The notes: generated by a model not told the origin, from the sequence alone. A DNA stretch of 64,000 nucleotides from Aurifilum marmelostoma (GCA_027559495.1 JAMXSV010000008.1:2542001-2606000), one strand, 5' to 3'. Counted from the first letter of the stretch, positions 46,708 through 58,083 are shown. Numbers and translations: made by a program.

Positions 46708-48739
46708 GGTGGTGGTTGTAGAACAAGGAGGTAAAAAGGGAGAGGTCAGTCTAGGTCAGGACAAGTGGAGTGTGTGAGAGAGAGAGAGACATGAATGAGG
46801 GTCGTCAATGTAAATGTGGGAGTCATATTCATTTTTTGATACTTGTTCGGCATCGGAGTTGCCACCCGATCTGATAAGTTTGGCGGTGGAATTCTCATCT
46901 AGCTAGTATGATGATGACCTATAGATGAGGTCGTCCCATTTCTCGTTCTATCTGTTCTATCTGAGAACACATGTCTCTCCCCGAAAAGGCACTGGAAAGG
47001 AGATATCAAGAGGTGCATGGAAGCATTTCTGCTCACTTCTGACCGTCTCGTCTTGTCAGTGGGTGAAAAGACAGGGTCATGTCCACCAATAACCCTGGTC
47101 CGGCACCGGCGGTGGGTCTAATCGATAAGAGCTCAACCAGCCCTAACCCTTGTGCATTCTTTCAATATCTCAGGGTTGTCTCGGAAACTCATCTGGGTGC
47201 ACTTACAGTAGCGCTTGTTAATACAAAATGACTCTTCCTAGCATTTCTATGCACAATAACACTGGCTGGTATAAGTCAGATGATCCCAGCTCTAGCTGAT
47301 AGCTGAGCTTTTCTATAATCCCAACTCCTTATCTCCACTATATCAAGACTCCTGCTCTCACAGGCTGCAGCAGCAGGTCGTCTGTCAGTGTACACACTTC
47401 GATCTGTATAAAAGCGGGTCATTCTGACCCTAACCCTTTATTTGCACATTCCAAAAGCATAGAACGGTATAATGAGCACTGCTGTGTCTTCCCTGTGTAT
47501 GTGCCCAGGTGCTTCTAATTCTGTACGCAGTATTCCGGTAGTCAATTGATGGTGATGGTCCTTTCATTTTCTTCTGCTGTCTTTCCTTCTTCACTTTGCC
47601 TTCAGCCTACGTCGGATGATTTCAAACATATATACATCCACCGACGAGACGAGGTTGCTGGGGCAGCTTGGTAGAGGAATATCCCATCCACCCCCCCCCC
47701 CTTCGGCCTCTTCCTCACAGCTGCACAGTCAGACTCGGGTCATATCTCTGATGACGCGGAAATTCCGGCCTTCACATCTCCCGGATCACCCTCTGCAAGC
47801 CCGAGGGGGGCAACGTCTCTAGAGATACGGAGCGTTACTGACTAGAGGGGCCGAAGCGGTGCCGATCTAGCCGATGCTCGAATCAGGACCATGCACCAGC
47901 CTCGATTACAGCAGTATTATGCCCTCTTTTGCCCCCCCCCCCCCCTCTCTTCTCCATTCCAGGCTACGAGCCCAAACATAAAAAAAAAAAAAAAAAAGAG
48001 TAACCTGTTTTGTCAGCAGCCCGGCGGGGTGGAGAGCTTGGGAAAAACGCGAGCCGCGAACCGGTACAGCCCCGCCGTTTGGGCCCCCTCCTCCTCTCCC
48101 CAGCGCCATCGACGACACCGCCGGGATGGGGTCTTTTTTATCTTTTGGGGCATCCAGAAAGAGATGGCGGCGGGTTCAGGAATCAAATCCAAGAGTGGGG
48201 AGTGGGATTTCTGCCCGTTGCAGATATGGATACAGTACCATATTTATAGTAGGACCCCGTTTGTTTAAATCAGTACAGCCTGACCAGGTGCACTACGGGG
48301 GAAACAGGGCATTCTTTCTCTCGTTCTACGGGTCAAAAGACGTCCCACTGCCTTATTCCCGTGCTCAACAACCGATGGTCTCTTCCTGCGCTGTCTTCCC
48401 ATTTCATAGGAAAAGGGCGGGAACAAGGCCCCATACTAATTTTTTGACCCTTTTTCTCCTTCCCACTTCTCATCCTGACTCTGATTTGTCCTTCCTCGTC
48501 CGTCCCTTTTTTCGCTTTGGTGTGGTGTGCCCCATTTCTTCTGCTGGCCGACAGCAGAGCCAACGTGAGCCGCAGTTGGGTGTCTCTCTCTCGCCACCTC
48601 AAATAAACGACCATAATTGAGGGGATATTTCAGAAACAGAAAGACCACTTGAAAGGAGGATAAAGTTCACACTCTCTCGGCCGAGAAGAACCAGAGAAAG
48701 CAAGAGGAAAACAACCAAAAAACCGGGCCTGCTCAGAAA
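46708..48739. other. Divergent intergenic region (2.0 kb)
   Basis: Between PRO2 (minus) and the MFS transporter (plus). 46.85-47.6 kb is AT-richer than its surroundings. It contains two copies of the telomere-type decamer CCCTAACCCT (47141-47150 and 47428-47437). A C12 run near 47934 and an A18 run near 47980 follow. No gene is seen. Confidence 0.5.
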
Positions 48740-51135
48740 ATGACTCCCGGCCAAGAAAGTAACGGCGATAGCGCCGATCATGGTCACCCCACCCCAAGGA
48801 ATCTGGACACCACCACCACCATAATAACAGTCCCTCCCAGAGAAGGAGTCGTCGTCGATGAGGGACACCATGAATCTATTCCTGATCCAGAGAATGCCAG
48901 TCCCGCCAAGGCAACATCCCACCACCATCCCCACAACAAAAACAACAACAACAATGACAACGACCCAATTGAAGGCGAGGAGGATGATGATGATGAAGAA
49001 GAAGAAGACGAAGACGACGAAGACCAGGACGAGAAATCACGGCACTCGGCCGACGAGACGGACCAACACCACGACCCGGACCCCGTAGGCCCCGAAGGTC
49101 TCAACACGGGTGTCCTCGTCGACCCAGAGACCCTGGCCGCCCAGAGCCGCACTCAGTCCCGCGCCTCATCCACCCGGTCGAGGCGTCTGGTGGTTGTCCC
49201 GCGGGCCAAGAGAAGGGGCCTCTTTGCGACCCTCGTGCTCATTCCCGAGGTCGAACGGCCGTATGACTACTCGCGGAAGACCAAGTGGACCATCACTGCC
49301 ATTGTCGCCCTGGCTGCTGCTGGAGGTCCCATCGGGTCCAATATCATGTACCGTACGTGTGATTTTCTATCTCCGTGCTCTCCTCTTGCCCGGCTGATGT
49401 GCAGGTGGCTGACATCCCATGTCGAACAGCTGCTCTTGGTGATATCGCCCGGGACCTGCACACCAGCGAGACCATCGTCAACATGACGGTGGCTTTCTAC
49501 ATGCTCGCCATGTCCATCTTCCCCCCTGTGGTGGTCGTCCTTCTCCGAGACCCTCGGCCGCCGGACCGTCTACATCGTCTCCTTCAGCCTCTTTGTCGTC
49601 TTTTCCGTGCTGAGCGCGGTGAGCACGGACATCGGCATGCTGATCGCCATGCGGATCCTGGGTGGTGGTGCCTCTGCGTCTGTCCAGGCCGTGGGCGCAG
49701 GGACTATTGCCGACCTGTGGGAGGTCTTTGAACGAGGCAAGGCCATGAGTATGTCATTCCTCATTTTTTTTTATTTTTTATTTTTTACATTCTTTTCGTA
49801 TCAAACTGGCTGAGTGACTGAGTGACTGACTGACTGACTGACTGACTGACTGACTGGCTGAACCCTGTGCAGACACTTTCTACCTCGGACCACTGCTCGG
49901 CCCGCTGCTGGCCCCCATCGTCGGCGGCGCCCTCGCCCAGGGCCTCGGCTGGAGGAGCACCATGTGGTTCCTGACCATCTTTGGCGGCGTCAACTTCCTC
50001 AGCCTCCTCTTCCTCCTCCCCGAGACCCTCGCCCAGCGCAAGCCCCTCGTGGCGCCCCGGCCTGCGGAAGGCAGCCAGGACCACCCCAGCCGCCCGGCCA
50101 GCCTGACGCGCATGTCCACGCGCCAGTCGGTGGCCCGGCACACCCGCCGCGGCGCCCTGGTCCTGCGCAAGTTCCTCATCGACCCGCTCGACTGCATCAC
50201 GTACCTCCGGTCCCCGCCCATCGCGCTGGTCGTGGCCTTTGCGGCCATCACCTTTGCCGCCCTCTTCATCCTCAACATCTCCATCCAGTCCACCTTCTCC
50301 GCCGCGCCGTACGGCTTCTCCACCATCGTCGTCGGCCTGCTGTACATCCCCTCGTCGCTGGGCTACTTCCTGACGTCGCTCTTTGGCGGGCGCTGGGTGG
50401 ACCACATCATGCGCCGCGAGGCCCAGAGGGCGGGCCGCTACGACGACAAGGGCAAGCTCGTCTACCGGCCCGAGGACCGGCTCAAGGAGAACGCCTGGAT
50501 CGCCGCCAGCATGTTCCCCCCTCGCCATGCTCTGGTTCGGCTGGTGCGCCGACTACGGCGTCTTCTGGCTCGCCTGCGTCGTGCCCAACTTCTTCTTCGG
50601 CGTCGGCAGCATGCTCGTCTTCGGCGCCGTCACCACCATGCTCACCGAGTTCATGCCGCGGCGGTCGAGCAGCGGCGTCGCGCTGAACAACTTTGTGCGG
50701 AATATTTTTTCCTGTGTGGGCGTGATCGTCACGCAGCCGCTGATCGAGGCCATGGGGGTCGGGTGGCTGTGTACCATGGTGGCGCTGTTTGCGCTGATCA
50801 GCGGGAACCTGTGCATCTTTCTGCTGGCGAGGTTTGGCGGGCGGTGGAGGAAGGGGATCGATGAGGCGATGGGGGGGCTGATAGGCTGGTTGGGTGCGTC
50901 TTTATGGAAGAGAGATGTTCTTGATGTTCTGGATTTTTTTTTTGTTTGCATTAGCGATGGATGGATTGGGGCATGGCTTTTCAGAATACTGCTCATAGGG
51001 AGTTTGATTTCTTATTTTCAGCATACGTCTTTGTTCTCTGTTGTGTGTCTCCTGTGGGAAAATAATGCTGCGCAGGTTCAAGGTTGGGTTAAGGGGTCCT
51101 ATCTGATACGTCTAGAAATATGGATGCTATTTTGA
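48740..51135 (+). CDS. MFS drug/polyamine transporter, DHA1 (QDR3/DTR1-like), frame breaks in C-runs
   Basis: Inferred structure is join(48740..49352, 49430..49748, 49873..51135). The first ~170 residues are disordered and very acidic (EGEEDDDDEEEEDEDDEDQD). The transporter core starts at YDYSRKTKWTITAIVALAAA and continues across the intron with GSNIMYPALGDIARDL, an H+-antiporter-family pattern. ILGGGASASVQAVGAGTIAD and FYLGPLLGPLLAPIVGGALAQ are typical of fungal QDR/DTR1 exporters. Two one-base insertions break it. The C6 run at 49521-49526 must be five to read MSIFPLWWSSFSETLGRRT. The C6 run at 50516-50521 must be five to read SMFPLAMLWFGWCADYG. The C-terminus is uncertain. As written it ends at 51135 with an unusual ~85-residue tail, but one G fewer in the G7 run at 50871-50877 would stop it at 50881, closer to family length. 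Confidence 0.82.
49810..49858. repeat. (TGAC)n tetranucleotide repeat in an intron
   Basis: About eleven TGAC/TGAG units fill much of the second intron of the MFS transporter. Confidence 0.95.
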
Positions 51136-51379
51136 AAGGACGTGGCAGGATATTCAAGGACACAGAAGTGAACAATTCAAAGCGTGTGATTTAATTATTC
51201 AAAAGAGACAATTGCTATGTGACTACGGTGGCAGCTCACATTTCCGTACTCTCAAGCATTCCATCCACCACTGAACGGGGCCGGTATACAATAAATAGTA
51301 GTATATAAGAACCATTTGAGAGCCATTCCTCATGGGAGACCCTGGGAACCCTTTTGTAATCACTTAATAGCTGCGCAGG

Positions 51380-51649
51380 ATGCACAGTAGGCGTCAAAGT
51401 ACTGACAATCCAGCTGGGCTTGCGAGGATGAACGTGGCCCAACAGGGCACTCAGATAATGTTGAACACATTCAATCTCATGAAGTCTGTTGTGATAGATA
51501 ATGAGTCATCTTCATTCAGGTCTTGGGAGGATTTTGTTAATTGTCTGCAATATAATTTAGAACAATTAGCAGGATGTCATTTTAGTAGAGGATTTGGCGC
51601 TCACCCAAAGATTCAGATATTATTTCATCACACAATATCGTTGTACTGA
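51380..51649 (+). CDS. Hypothetical 89-aa ORF in AT-richer DNA
   Basis: Starts MHSRRQSTDNPAGLARMNV and ends FHHTISLY. Codon use differs from neighbouring genes (many AAT, TTT, ATA codons). The amino-acid mix is protein-like rather than repetitive (for example SWEDFVNCLQYNLEQLAGC). No family is recognised. It could be a remnant of a larger decayed gene or mobile element, or a chance ORF. It overlaps the end of the candidate on the other strand by 22 bases. Confidence 0.2.
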   Translation: MHSRRQSTDNPAGLARMNVAQQGTQIMLNTFNLMKSVVIDNESSSFRSWEDFVNCLQYNLEQLAGCHFSRGFGAHPKIQILFHHTISLY

Positions 51650-51909
51650 CAACACAAACAATTGATCCACTGTTTATCACATTTCCGGATGAGATCCTCT
51701 TCCTGTTCAACAAGACCAGATCCAGCATGCATCCCCACCAGGGGCGGAGAATGGATGGGCGGACCTGATAGATGCGGGGGGAACGGCACAGCCATGTCAG
51801 CCCTTCCCGAGGTCAAAGCAGCCTGTACTGTATATGCATGTATCTTTTCTCCGGCAGGAATCTCCAAGACGATCATCAACAGTACAATAGTCCATTTGAG
51901 GACTTGCAT
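51628..51909 (-). CDS. Candidate small secreted protein (93 aa)
   Basis: Starting at the second in-frame Met gives MQVLKWTIVLLMIVLEIPAG followed by EKIHA, a textbook signal peptide (charged n-region, hydrophobic core, small residues at the end). The mature part of about 68 residues is Pro/His-containing and has a C-terminal cluster of four Cys within 12 residues (KCDKQWINCLCC). There are no introns or known domain. Size, secretion signal, Cys content and its location in an AT-richer, gene-poor pocket are features of fungal effector-like proteins. The alternative upstream Met at 51996 would bury the signal peptide. It may still be a chance ORF, as no second line of evidence is available here. 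Confidence 0.35.
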   Translation of the reverse strand: MQVLKWTIVLLMIVLEIPAGEKIHAYTVQAALTSGRADMAVPFPPHLSGPPIHSPPLVGMHAGSGLVEQEEDLIRKCDKQWINCLCCQYNDIV

Positions 51910-52192
51910 CTGTTCCCCAGGCAGTCTGGGCAAGTTATTGCAACCCTGGCAGAATCTCACAGTAATTATTTCCCATACTCGTCTCTCAAAACTCATCCTT
52001 CTTCTGTAGGCTACTACTTCACTTATAAGTACTTTGTTTTATACTCCTCTAGTCAGTAACTGACAGCTATAAGTTGAGACGTCACAAGCTACATCTCACC
52101 GAGAAGAACCACAACACCAACACCACCAACCCGGTCCCCCCCCCCCCTCCTCCTCCTCCCACTCTATCTATACTCACCTCTTCTCTCCCAAA

Positions 52193-54637
52193 ATGTCTAC
52201 CCACCACCCCCAAGATGCCCTCCACACCGCCTCCCTCACCTCCCCCGAAACCTTCTGGGCCGCCCAGGCCGCCCGCCTCCACTGGCACAAGAAGCCCACC
52301 ACCGTCCTGAGGAGATACACAAAGACCCTCCCCCAGACCGACCTGTCCCACGACCACTGGGAGTGGTTCCCGGACGGCGAGATCTCCACCTGCTACAACT
52401 GCCTGGACCGCCACGTGCTCGCGGGCCACGGCCACCAGCCCGCCGTCCTGTACGACAGCCCCGTCACCTCTGACACGCGCGAGCGCACCACCTACGCCCA
52501 GCTGCTGCACGACGTGCAGACCCTCGCGGCCGTCCTGCGCGACGAGTGCGGCGTGGCCAGGGGCGACGTCGTCCTCGTCTACATGCCCATGATCCCGGCC
52601 GTCCTCACGGGCCTGCTCGCCATCTCCCGCCTGGGCGCCCTGCACGCCGTCGTCTTTGGCGGCTTCGCGCCCCGCGCCCTCGCCCAGCGCATCGACGCCA
52701 GCAGGCCCAAGGTCATCCTCACCGCCTCGTGCGGCATCGACGGCAACAAGCCCCCCCTCCCGTACAGGGAGTACCTCGGGGAGGCGGAGCGGCTGGCCCG
52801 GTGGCGCACCCCGCGGACGCTGGTCTGGCAGCGCCCGCAGCTCGAGTGGCACCCCCTGCGCAGGGAGGCCGGCGAGCGGAGCTGGAACAGGCTGGTGAGG
52901 AGCGCGGCGCTGCGGGGGCGCAAGGTCGACGAGTGCGTGCCTGTGAGGGGGGACGGACGGGGTCTATGTCATCTATACGTCTGGGACCACGGGGCTGCCC
53001 AAGGGGGTGGTGAGGGGAGGCCGGGGGGCATGCGGTTGGGCTGGAGGTGAGTGTGAGGCAGATGTTTGGGCTGCAGGGGCCAGGAGATGTGGTGAGTTTT
53101 TTTTGTCTGTCTGTCTTTTGGAATTGTGAGGGATATGGTACTCTTCATCCTCCTCCTCCTCCTCATCCTGCTCATCACCTCGACCCCTGACGAGCACCAC
53201 CACGCTGACAAAGAGGCCAAAGCTCGCCTGCTTCAGCGACATAGGCTGGGTCGTCTCCCACAGCTACACCCTCTACGGACCCCTCCTCGTAGGCGCCGCC
53301 ACCGTCCTCTACGAGGGCAAGCCCGTCGGCACCCTGGACCCCGGCGCCTTCTGGCGCATGGTGCAGCAGTACAAGGTCAACGCCGTCTTCACGGCCCCGA
53401 CCGCCCTGCGCGCCATCCGACGGGACGACCCGGACAACAGCCACCTGCGGCGCGTCGGCGAGCAGGGCGGGCTGAGGTCGCTCAGGGCGCTGTTCCTGGC
53501 CGGCGAGAGGTCCGAGCCGGCCATCGTCACCATGTACAGGGAGCTTCTGGCCCGGTATGGCGACCAGGGGGTCCCTGGCGGGGCCAAGGTGATTGATAAC
53601 TGGTGGAGCTCCGAGTCCGGGTCGCCCATCTCGGGCATCTCGATGGCTCCTCAGGCGGTGGCTCTGAAGGAGGAGGAGGACGACGACGAGACTGCGGCCG
53701 CGGGGGAAGCGTCAGTCTCTCCTCCTCCCCTGGACATCAAGCCTGGTAGTGCTGGGAAGCCGATGCCCGGGTTCGACGTGCGCGTGGTGGATGACGGGGG
53801 CAACGAGCTCGCCAGGGGGGAGATGGGGGAATATCGTGTTGAAGATGCCGCTCGCGCCGACCGCGTTCCGGACCTTGTGGGAGGACGAGGAGAGGTTCTA
53901 CAAGGGCTATCTGAAGAGGTTTGACGGGAGGTGGCTGGACACGGGCGATGCTGGGATTATCGATCAGGATGGGTATGTTCATATCATGGCGAGATCAGGT
54001 AACCTCCCCCCCCCCCCCCCATTTTCTTTTTTTTCCTTTTTTTCTTCTTCTTTCTCTTCAGGTCTTATTAACTCTGACCTCTTCCCCTCATCAGACGACA
54101 TTATAAACGTGGCAGCACACAGACTAAGCACAGGCAAGTCCCCAACCCCTCCCCCCCCCCCCAAATCCTCATCACGAGACACGGCTAACTCAACATCCCC
54201 CCCCCCCCCAAAAAGGCACCCTCGAGCAAGCCATAACCTCCCACCCCCAAGTAACCGAAGCCTGCATAGTAGGCATCCCCGACCAGATGAAGGGCCAGCT
54301 CCCCTTCGCCTTCGTGCAGACCACCCCCACCTGCGCCCTCGACGACGCCCGCCTCCTCGCCGAGGTCCAGCGCCTCGTCCGCACCCAGGTCGGGCCCATC
54401 GCCTCCCTCGGCGGCATGATCCGCACCCGCGCCGGCTCCGTCATCCCCAAGACGCGGTCCGGCAAGACGCTGCGCAGGGTGCTGCGCGAGCTGCTGGAGA
54501 ACGGGGTGCACGGGGAGGTGGACAAGGCGGTCAGCGTGCCGTCTACTGTGGAGGACGCGAGCGTGGTGGAGGCGGCTCGCGGGGCGGTGCGGGCTTATCT
54601 CGAGGAGAGAGGGGGGCGATGTGCACAAGGCTATTGA
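52193..54637 (+). CDS. Propionyl-CoA-synthetase-like acyl-CoA ligase, several frame breaks
   Basis: Inferred structure is join(52193..53091, 53223..53998, 54095..54133, 54216..54637), about 710 aa after correction. It is an ANL-superfamily enzyme forming acyl-AMP and then acyl-CoA. Motifs are YTSGTTGLPKGVV (P-loop), WWSSESGSPISG, RWLDTGDAGIIDQDGYVHIM, and KTRSGKTLRR (catalytic Lys). The N-terminal SPETFWAAQAARLHWHKKP is typical of acetyl/propionyl-CoA synthetases. Frame is kept only if G-runs at 52947-52952, 53014-53017 and 53825-53829 each lose one G, giving VRGTDGVYVIYTSG, VVREAGGHAVGLE and GEMGNIVLKMPLAP. The third intron (54134-54215) uses a GC donor (ACAG|GCAAGT) with a GCTAACT branch site. 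Shortening the G6 run at 54611-54616 would change the C-terminus from RCAQGY to one ending AKL (stop at 54656). It could be a decaying gene, but sequence errors are likelier. Confidence 0.82.
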
Positions 54638-55430
54638 GGGGAGGGCCAAGTTGTGATTGTGCATGGGAGGATATGTGTATGATGTGTGTGTTTGTTATCT
54701 GGACAATGTTTGTAGAGCATAACCACACAGCCGAGTTCTCGTTGAAGAGTTGTGTTCCTCGATTCAATAGACCCCCCCTTTCAAAAAAAAAAAAAAAAAA
54801 AAACAAGTCCAGAACAATCGATTTGGTCTCAAGATAGAGAGCAAAATTGGTTGGTCAATTCAGGTATCTATTCGATTCAAAATCCCTCGTCCAGTCGAAC
54901 CCGTTAATACTCACTATCACCATCATCTACACGACCGAGAATAAACTCCCGACTTTCTCCGTGCAGACACGTATTCTCCTCAAGAAACTTAGATAAAGAA
55001 GACGAGAAAAAAATAAGACAGGACAAGGTTTCCATCCTATAATAGTATCATAACAGCATCAAATCATAGCCCCGGCCTGACCTGTCTCGTCTGGCAAGAA
55101 CAAACACCTTCCAAGATGCAGACCTCTTCGGTGGGGGGGGGAAAGGAAGACGCAGTCTCAGCCCCCTGTCTTACTCTCACTCGCTCATACATAGGCACAC
55201 ACACATACTGACTGGTGGTAGGAGAAGGAGAGAGAAAGACACACACCAAGACAACAAGGGAGAGACGCCATCTCTTATTTCAAACATTAGAAGAAGAAAA
55301 AAAAGAAAGTCACCTCTTTCTCCGAACGGCCCGCAGAATCCCTGGCGTCTTCTCCCTCTGCTTCTTCTTCCTTGCTTGCATGACAAGCCACCCCCTCAAA
55401 GAAGAAGGCCAAAAAAAAAAAAGAGAGGTC
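54638..55430. other. Convergent intergenic region
   Basis: 3' flanks of the CoA ligase (plus) and coiled-coil gene (minus). An A20 run lies near 54784-54803. No gene is seen. Confidence 0.5.
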
Positions 55431-58083
55431 TCACTCGCCTCGGCCACGATAGCTGCCCATCTGCTGAATACTCGACATCAGACCCCCAGGCCGCGCAAGA
55501 CCGCTCCCGGGTCTCACCAGCCCGCTGCCGGGTACGTTGGACGGCGCCCGCTGGTGAGCACCACCACCACCACCAATCTTGCTCGGCGCTTTCAGGCCCG
55601 ACGACATGCCTCCAGGGCGCCCGATCATGCTGTTCCTGAAGCCAGACTTGGCCGTGCTGGGCAGTCCGCTCGGTCCTCCCAGGCCGGTCGGGCCAGGACC
55701 AGGGCTCATGGCCGTCTTCCTCGGCGTGGTGGTCGTCGAGGATCGTGACAGGCCCATGGTCTGGCCCCTGGGCGGGACGGGCGCGGAGGCGCGCTGGGCC
55801 ACGCGCTTCGGCGGGGTGGTGATGGGGGCGGCAGCGGCGGTCATGTGCTCGACGGGCGTGGGCTGGCGACGGTAATGTTGTTGTTGTTGTTGCTGCTGCT
55901 GGGGAGCGGCAGAAGAGACGGCAGGCGGCTCCGGGGTGGCCCCGCGCTGGCCGGCGTCCTGGGGGCCGGCGGCGGCGGCAGCGAGCATGGTCTGGTTGGA
56001 CTGCATCTGCATCAGCTCCTCGGCCAGGGTGACGAGCTCGCCCTTCTCGACGCGCTCGACCTCGAGCTGGCGGCGCAGCGAGTCGTTGTCGCCCTGGACC
56101 GTCTTGAGCACGGCCTCGAGCCTCTCGACCTCGGCCTGCAGGCCCCTGATCTCGGCCGTGTCCCGGACGGCCTGGTCGCGCCTCTCGCCGGCCTCTAGCT
56201 CCACCTTTGTGAGGGTTGCGTCGCGGCCGACGCGGAGCTCCTCGTTCTCCCTCGAGAGCTCGTCGATCTTGGCCTCCATCTCGCGTATCTTCTTGTCCCA
56301 GCGGTTCTCGTAGTTCTTCTTGAGCGCGGCCACCTTGGCCTCGTGCTTGCTCTTGTAGGCGGCGTGCAGCTCCCTGGCCACCTTCTCGACGGCCAGCTCG
56401 ATCTCGCGCTGCGAGGCCGTGGCCTTGGGGCTCCTGATGCCGCCTGGCGAGGTGACGCTGCTGCTGCCGTCGGCGGCGGCGGCGGCGGCGGCGGCCCCGA
56501 CCTTGGAGGCGCGCATGGCCGCCATCTTGGACTCTGCCTCCTGGGCCATCATCTCGGCGGCCTCGCGGCGGCCCTCGCTCTCCTCGAGCCGGGCCTCGAG
56601 GGCCTCGCGCTCGCGCTGCGTCGACATGATCTCCTCCTTGACCTGGCGCAGGACCGTCTCCATCTCCCTGCCGCGCTTCTCCCACGTCTCCTTCTCCTCC
56701 GAGTACTGCTCCCGCATCGACCTCTCCTCGCGCAGCTGCTCGCCCGACTCGCCGGCCCGCTTCTCGGCGTCCATGAGGGCCGTCTTGAGCGAGGCCGCCT
56801 CGGCTTCCTTGCCGCTCAGCGTGGCCTTGAGGCTGCTGATCTCGGACATGAAGTTGGACTTGAGGCTCTCGAGCTCGCGGGCGCTGATGCTCGGGACGCT
56901 GCGCGGTGTGGGCATGGGCGGGATCTCAAAGTCGAGCAGGTTGGCGAAGCTCTGCCGGCCTGGTGTCTTCTTGTTGCCATCTGCTGCTCCTGCTGCTGCC
57001 GCGGCCGCCGCAGTCATCGACCTTGTTGGCGAGTCCGTCCGCCCTCCAGGAAACCGCAGGCTGTCTGTGAAGTCGAGCAGATTCGTGGTGTTGGATCCCC
57101 TCGTCGCATCCTGCGCCATCTGTGTAGGCGTCCGGCCGCCCAGCCTTGCGAAAGTGGTCATGTTCGGGATCGCAGAGAAGGTGCTGAACTCGCTCAGCAT
57201 GGTCTCGTCCGCACTCGACTCGTCATGGTTGCTGTTGCTGAGACCAGCCTGGTCTGCCGCCTCCTGTTCACCATCACCCGCTGTGCCATTCTGTCTTGAC
57301 GCACCGTCTCCTCCTGGGATATCTGTGTCCTCTTCGTCATCTCCGTCGCCCATGCTGTCCAGTGTGTCCTCGAAGATCTCGATCGCGTGCCTGACGCCAG
57401 GGTTCTGCGCAATTGCCTCGTCGAGCGACATCTCCCTCTCGTGCACCTGGCCGTGGCTGCTGTGACTGTGACTGTGACCATGGCTATAGCCTCTGCTGGA
57501 GTCATTCTCTCGCGCCTCGGGCGGCTCTTCGCGTTCTCGCACGGGCGGTGGGATGGACTGCGGGCGCCCTCCTCCTCCTCCTCCACCCCCCCCTAGGCGT
57601 GCTCTCGCCCGTGTTGACCCTGACGGGAAACCTTCGCATGGGGCTGATGGACTTGCGGGGGCTGTTGGGAGGCATGAGGCGCTCGTCGACGGTGGTATTG
57701 TTGTTGTTGTTATTGGACGCTCCTGTCGTTGTGGAGGAAGCCTCCGAGTTGGAGCGCTGGAGCATCTTGAGGGGCGACATCTCGCTGCCGGACATGATGC
57801 GCGAGCGGCGCTTGTCCTTGGAGGGGGAGTTGTAGCTGTTGTTCTCCTGGTTGGACGAGGCCTGGCTGGCGTCGTCGGCGTTGCTCACAAAGGGCGAGGA
57901 GCTGGCGTCCATCTCGTCGAGGCTGTCTAGGCCGGTGGAGCGGCGGGTGATGGAAGGGGAGAGCGGGGTCTGGCGGTGCGAGGGGCTGTCGTCGCCATCG
58001 TCGAGGTGGTGGGGGTCGTGGTAGTTGTGGTTGAGGTGCGCCGCGTTGGGCGTGGATATGTTGAGGGGTGATGATTCCTGCAT
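55431..58083 (-). CDS. Large coiled-coil protein, possibly spindle/cytoskeletal (frame break in a C-run)
   Basis: Single exon, about 883 aa after correction. The N-terminus (MQESSPLNISTPNA) is Ser/Asn/Pro-rich with several SP/TP phosphorylation-type sites (RQTPLSPS, GSEMSPLKML). Short blocks NLLDFTDSLRF and NLLDFEIPPMPTPRS precede a long, highly charged coiled coil at roughly residues 400-720 (LESLKSNFMSEISSLKATL; HAAYKSKHEAKVAALKKNYE). A Q8 tract and a basic Gly/Pro/Ser-rich tail follow. The N- and C-terminal frames meet at a C8/G8 run (57586-57593). Seven bases would give one frame, STPRGGGGGGGRPQSIPPP. I do not recognise the family with certainty. The CDK-like sites and coiled coil suggest a cell-cycle or microtubule-associated (perhaps TACC-like) role, which is speculation. 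Confidence 0.7.

Larger units (their letters stand above)
51136..52192. other. AT-richer pocket between MFS transporter and CoA ligase
   Basis: Visibly AT-richer than flanking DNA and almost free of C/G homopolymers. It contains an ORF at 51380-51649 and a minus-strand candidate secreted protein at 51628-51909. The last ~100 bases before the ligase start are C-rich and belong to its leader. Confidence 0.5.
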
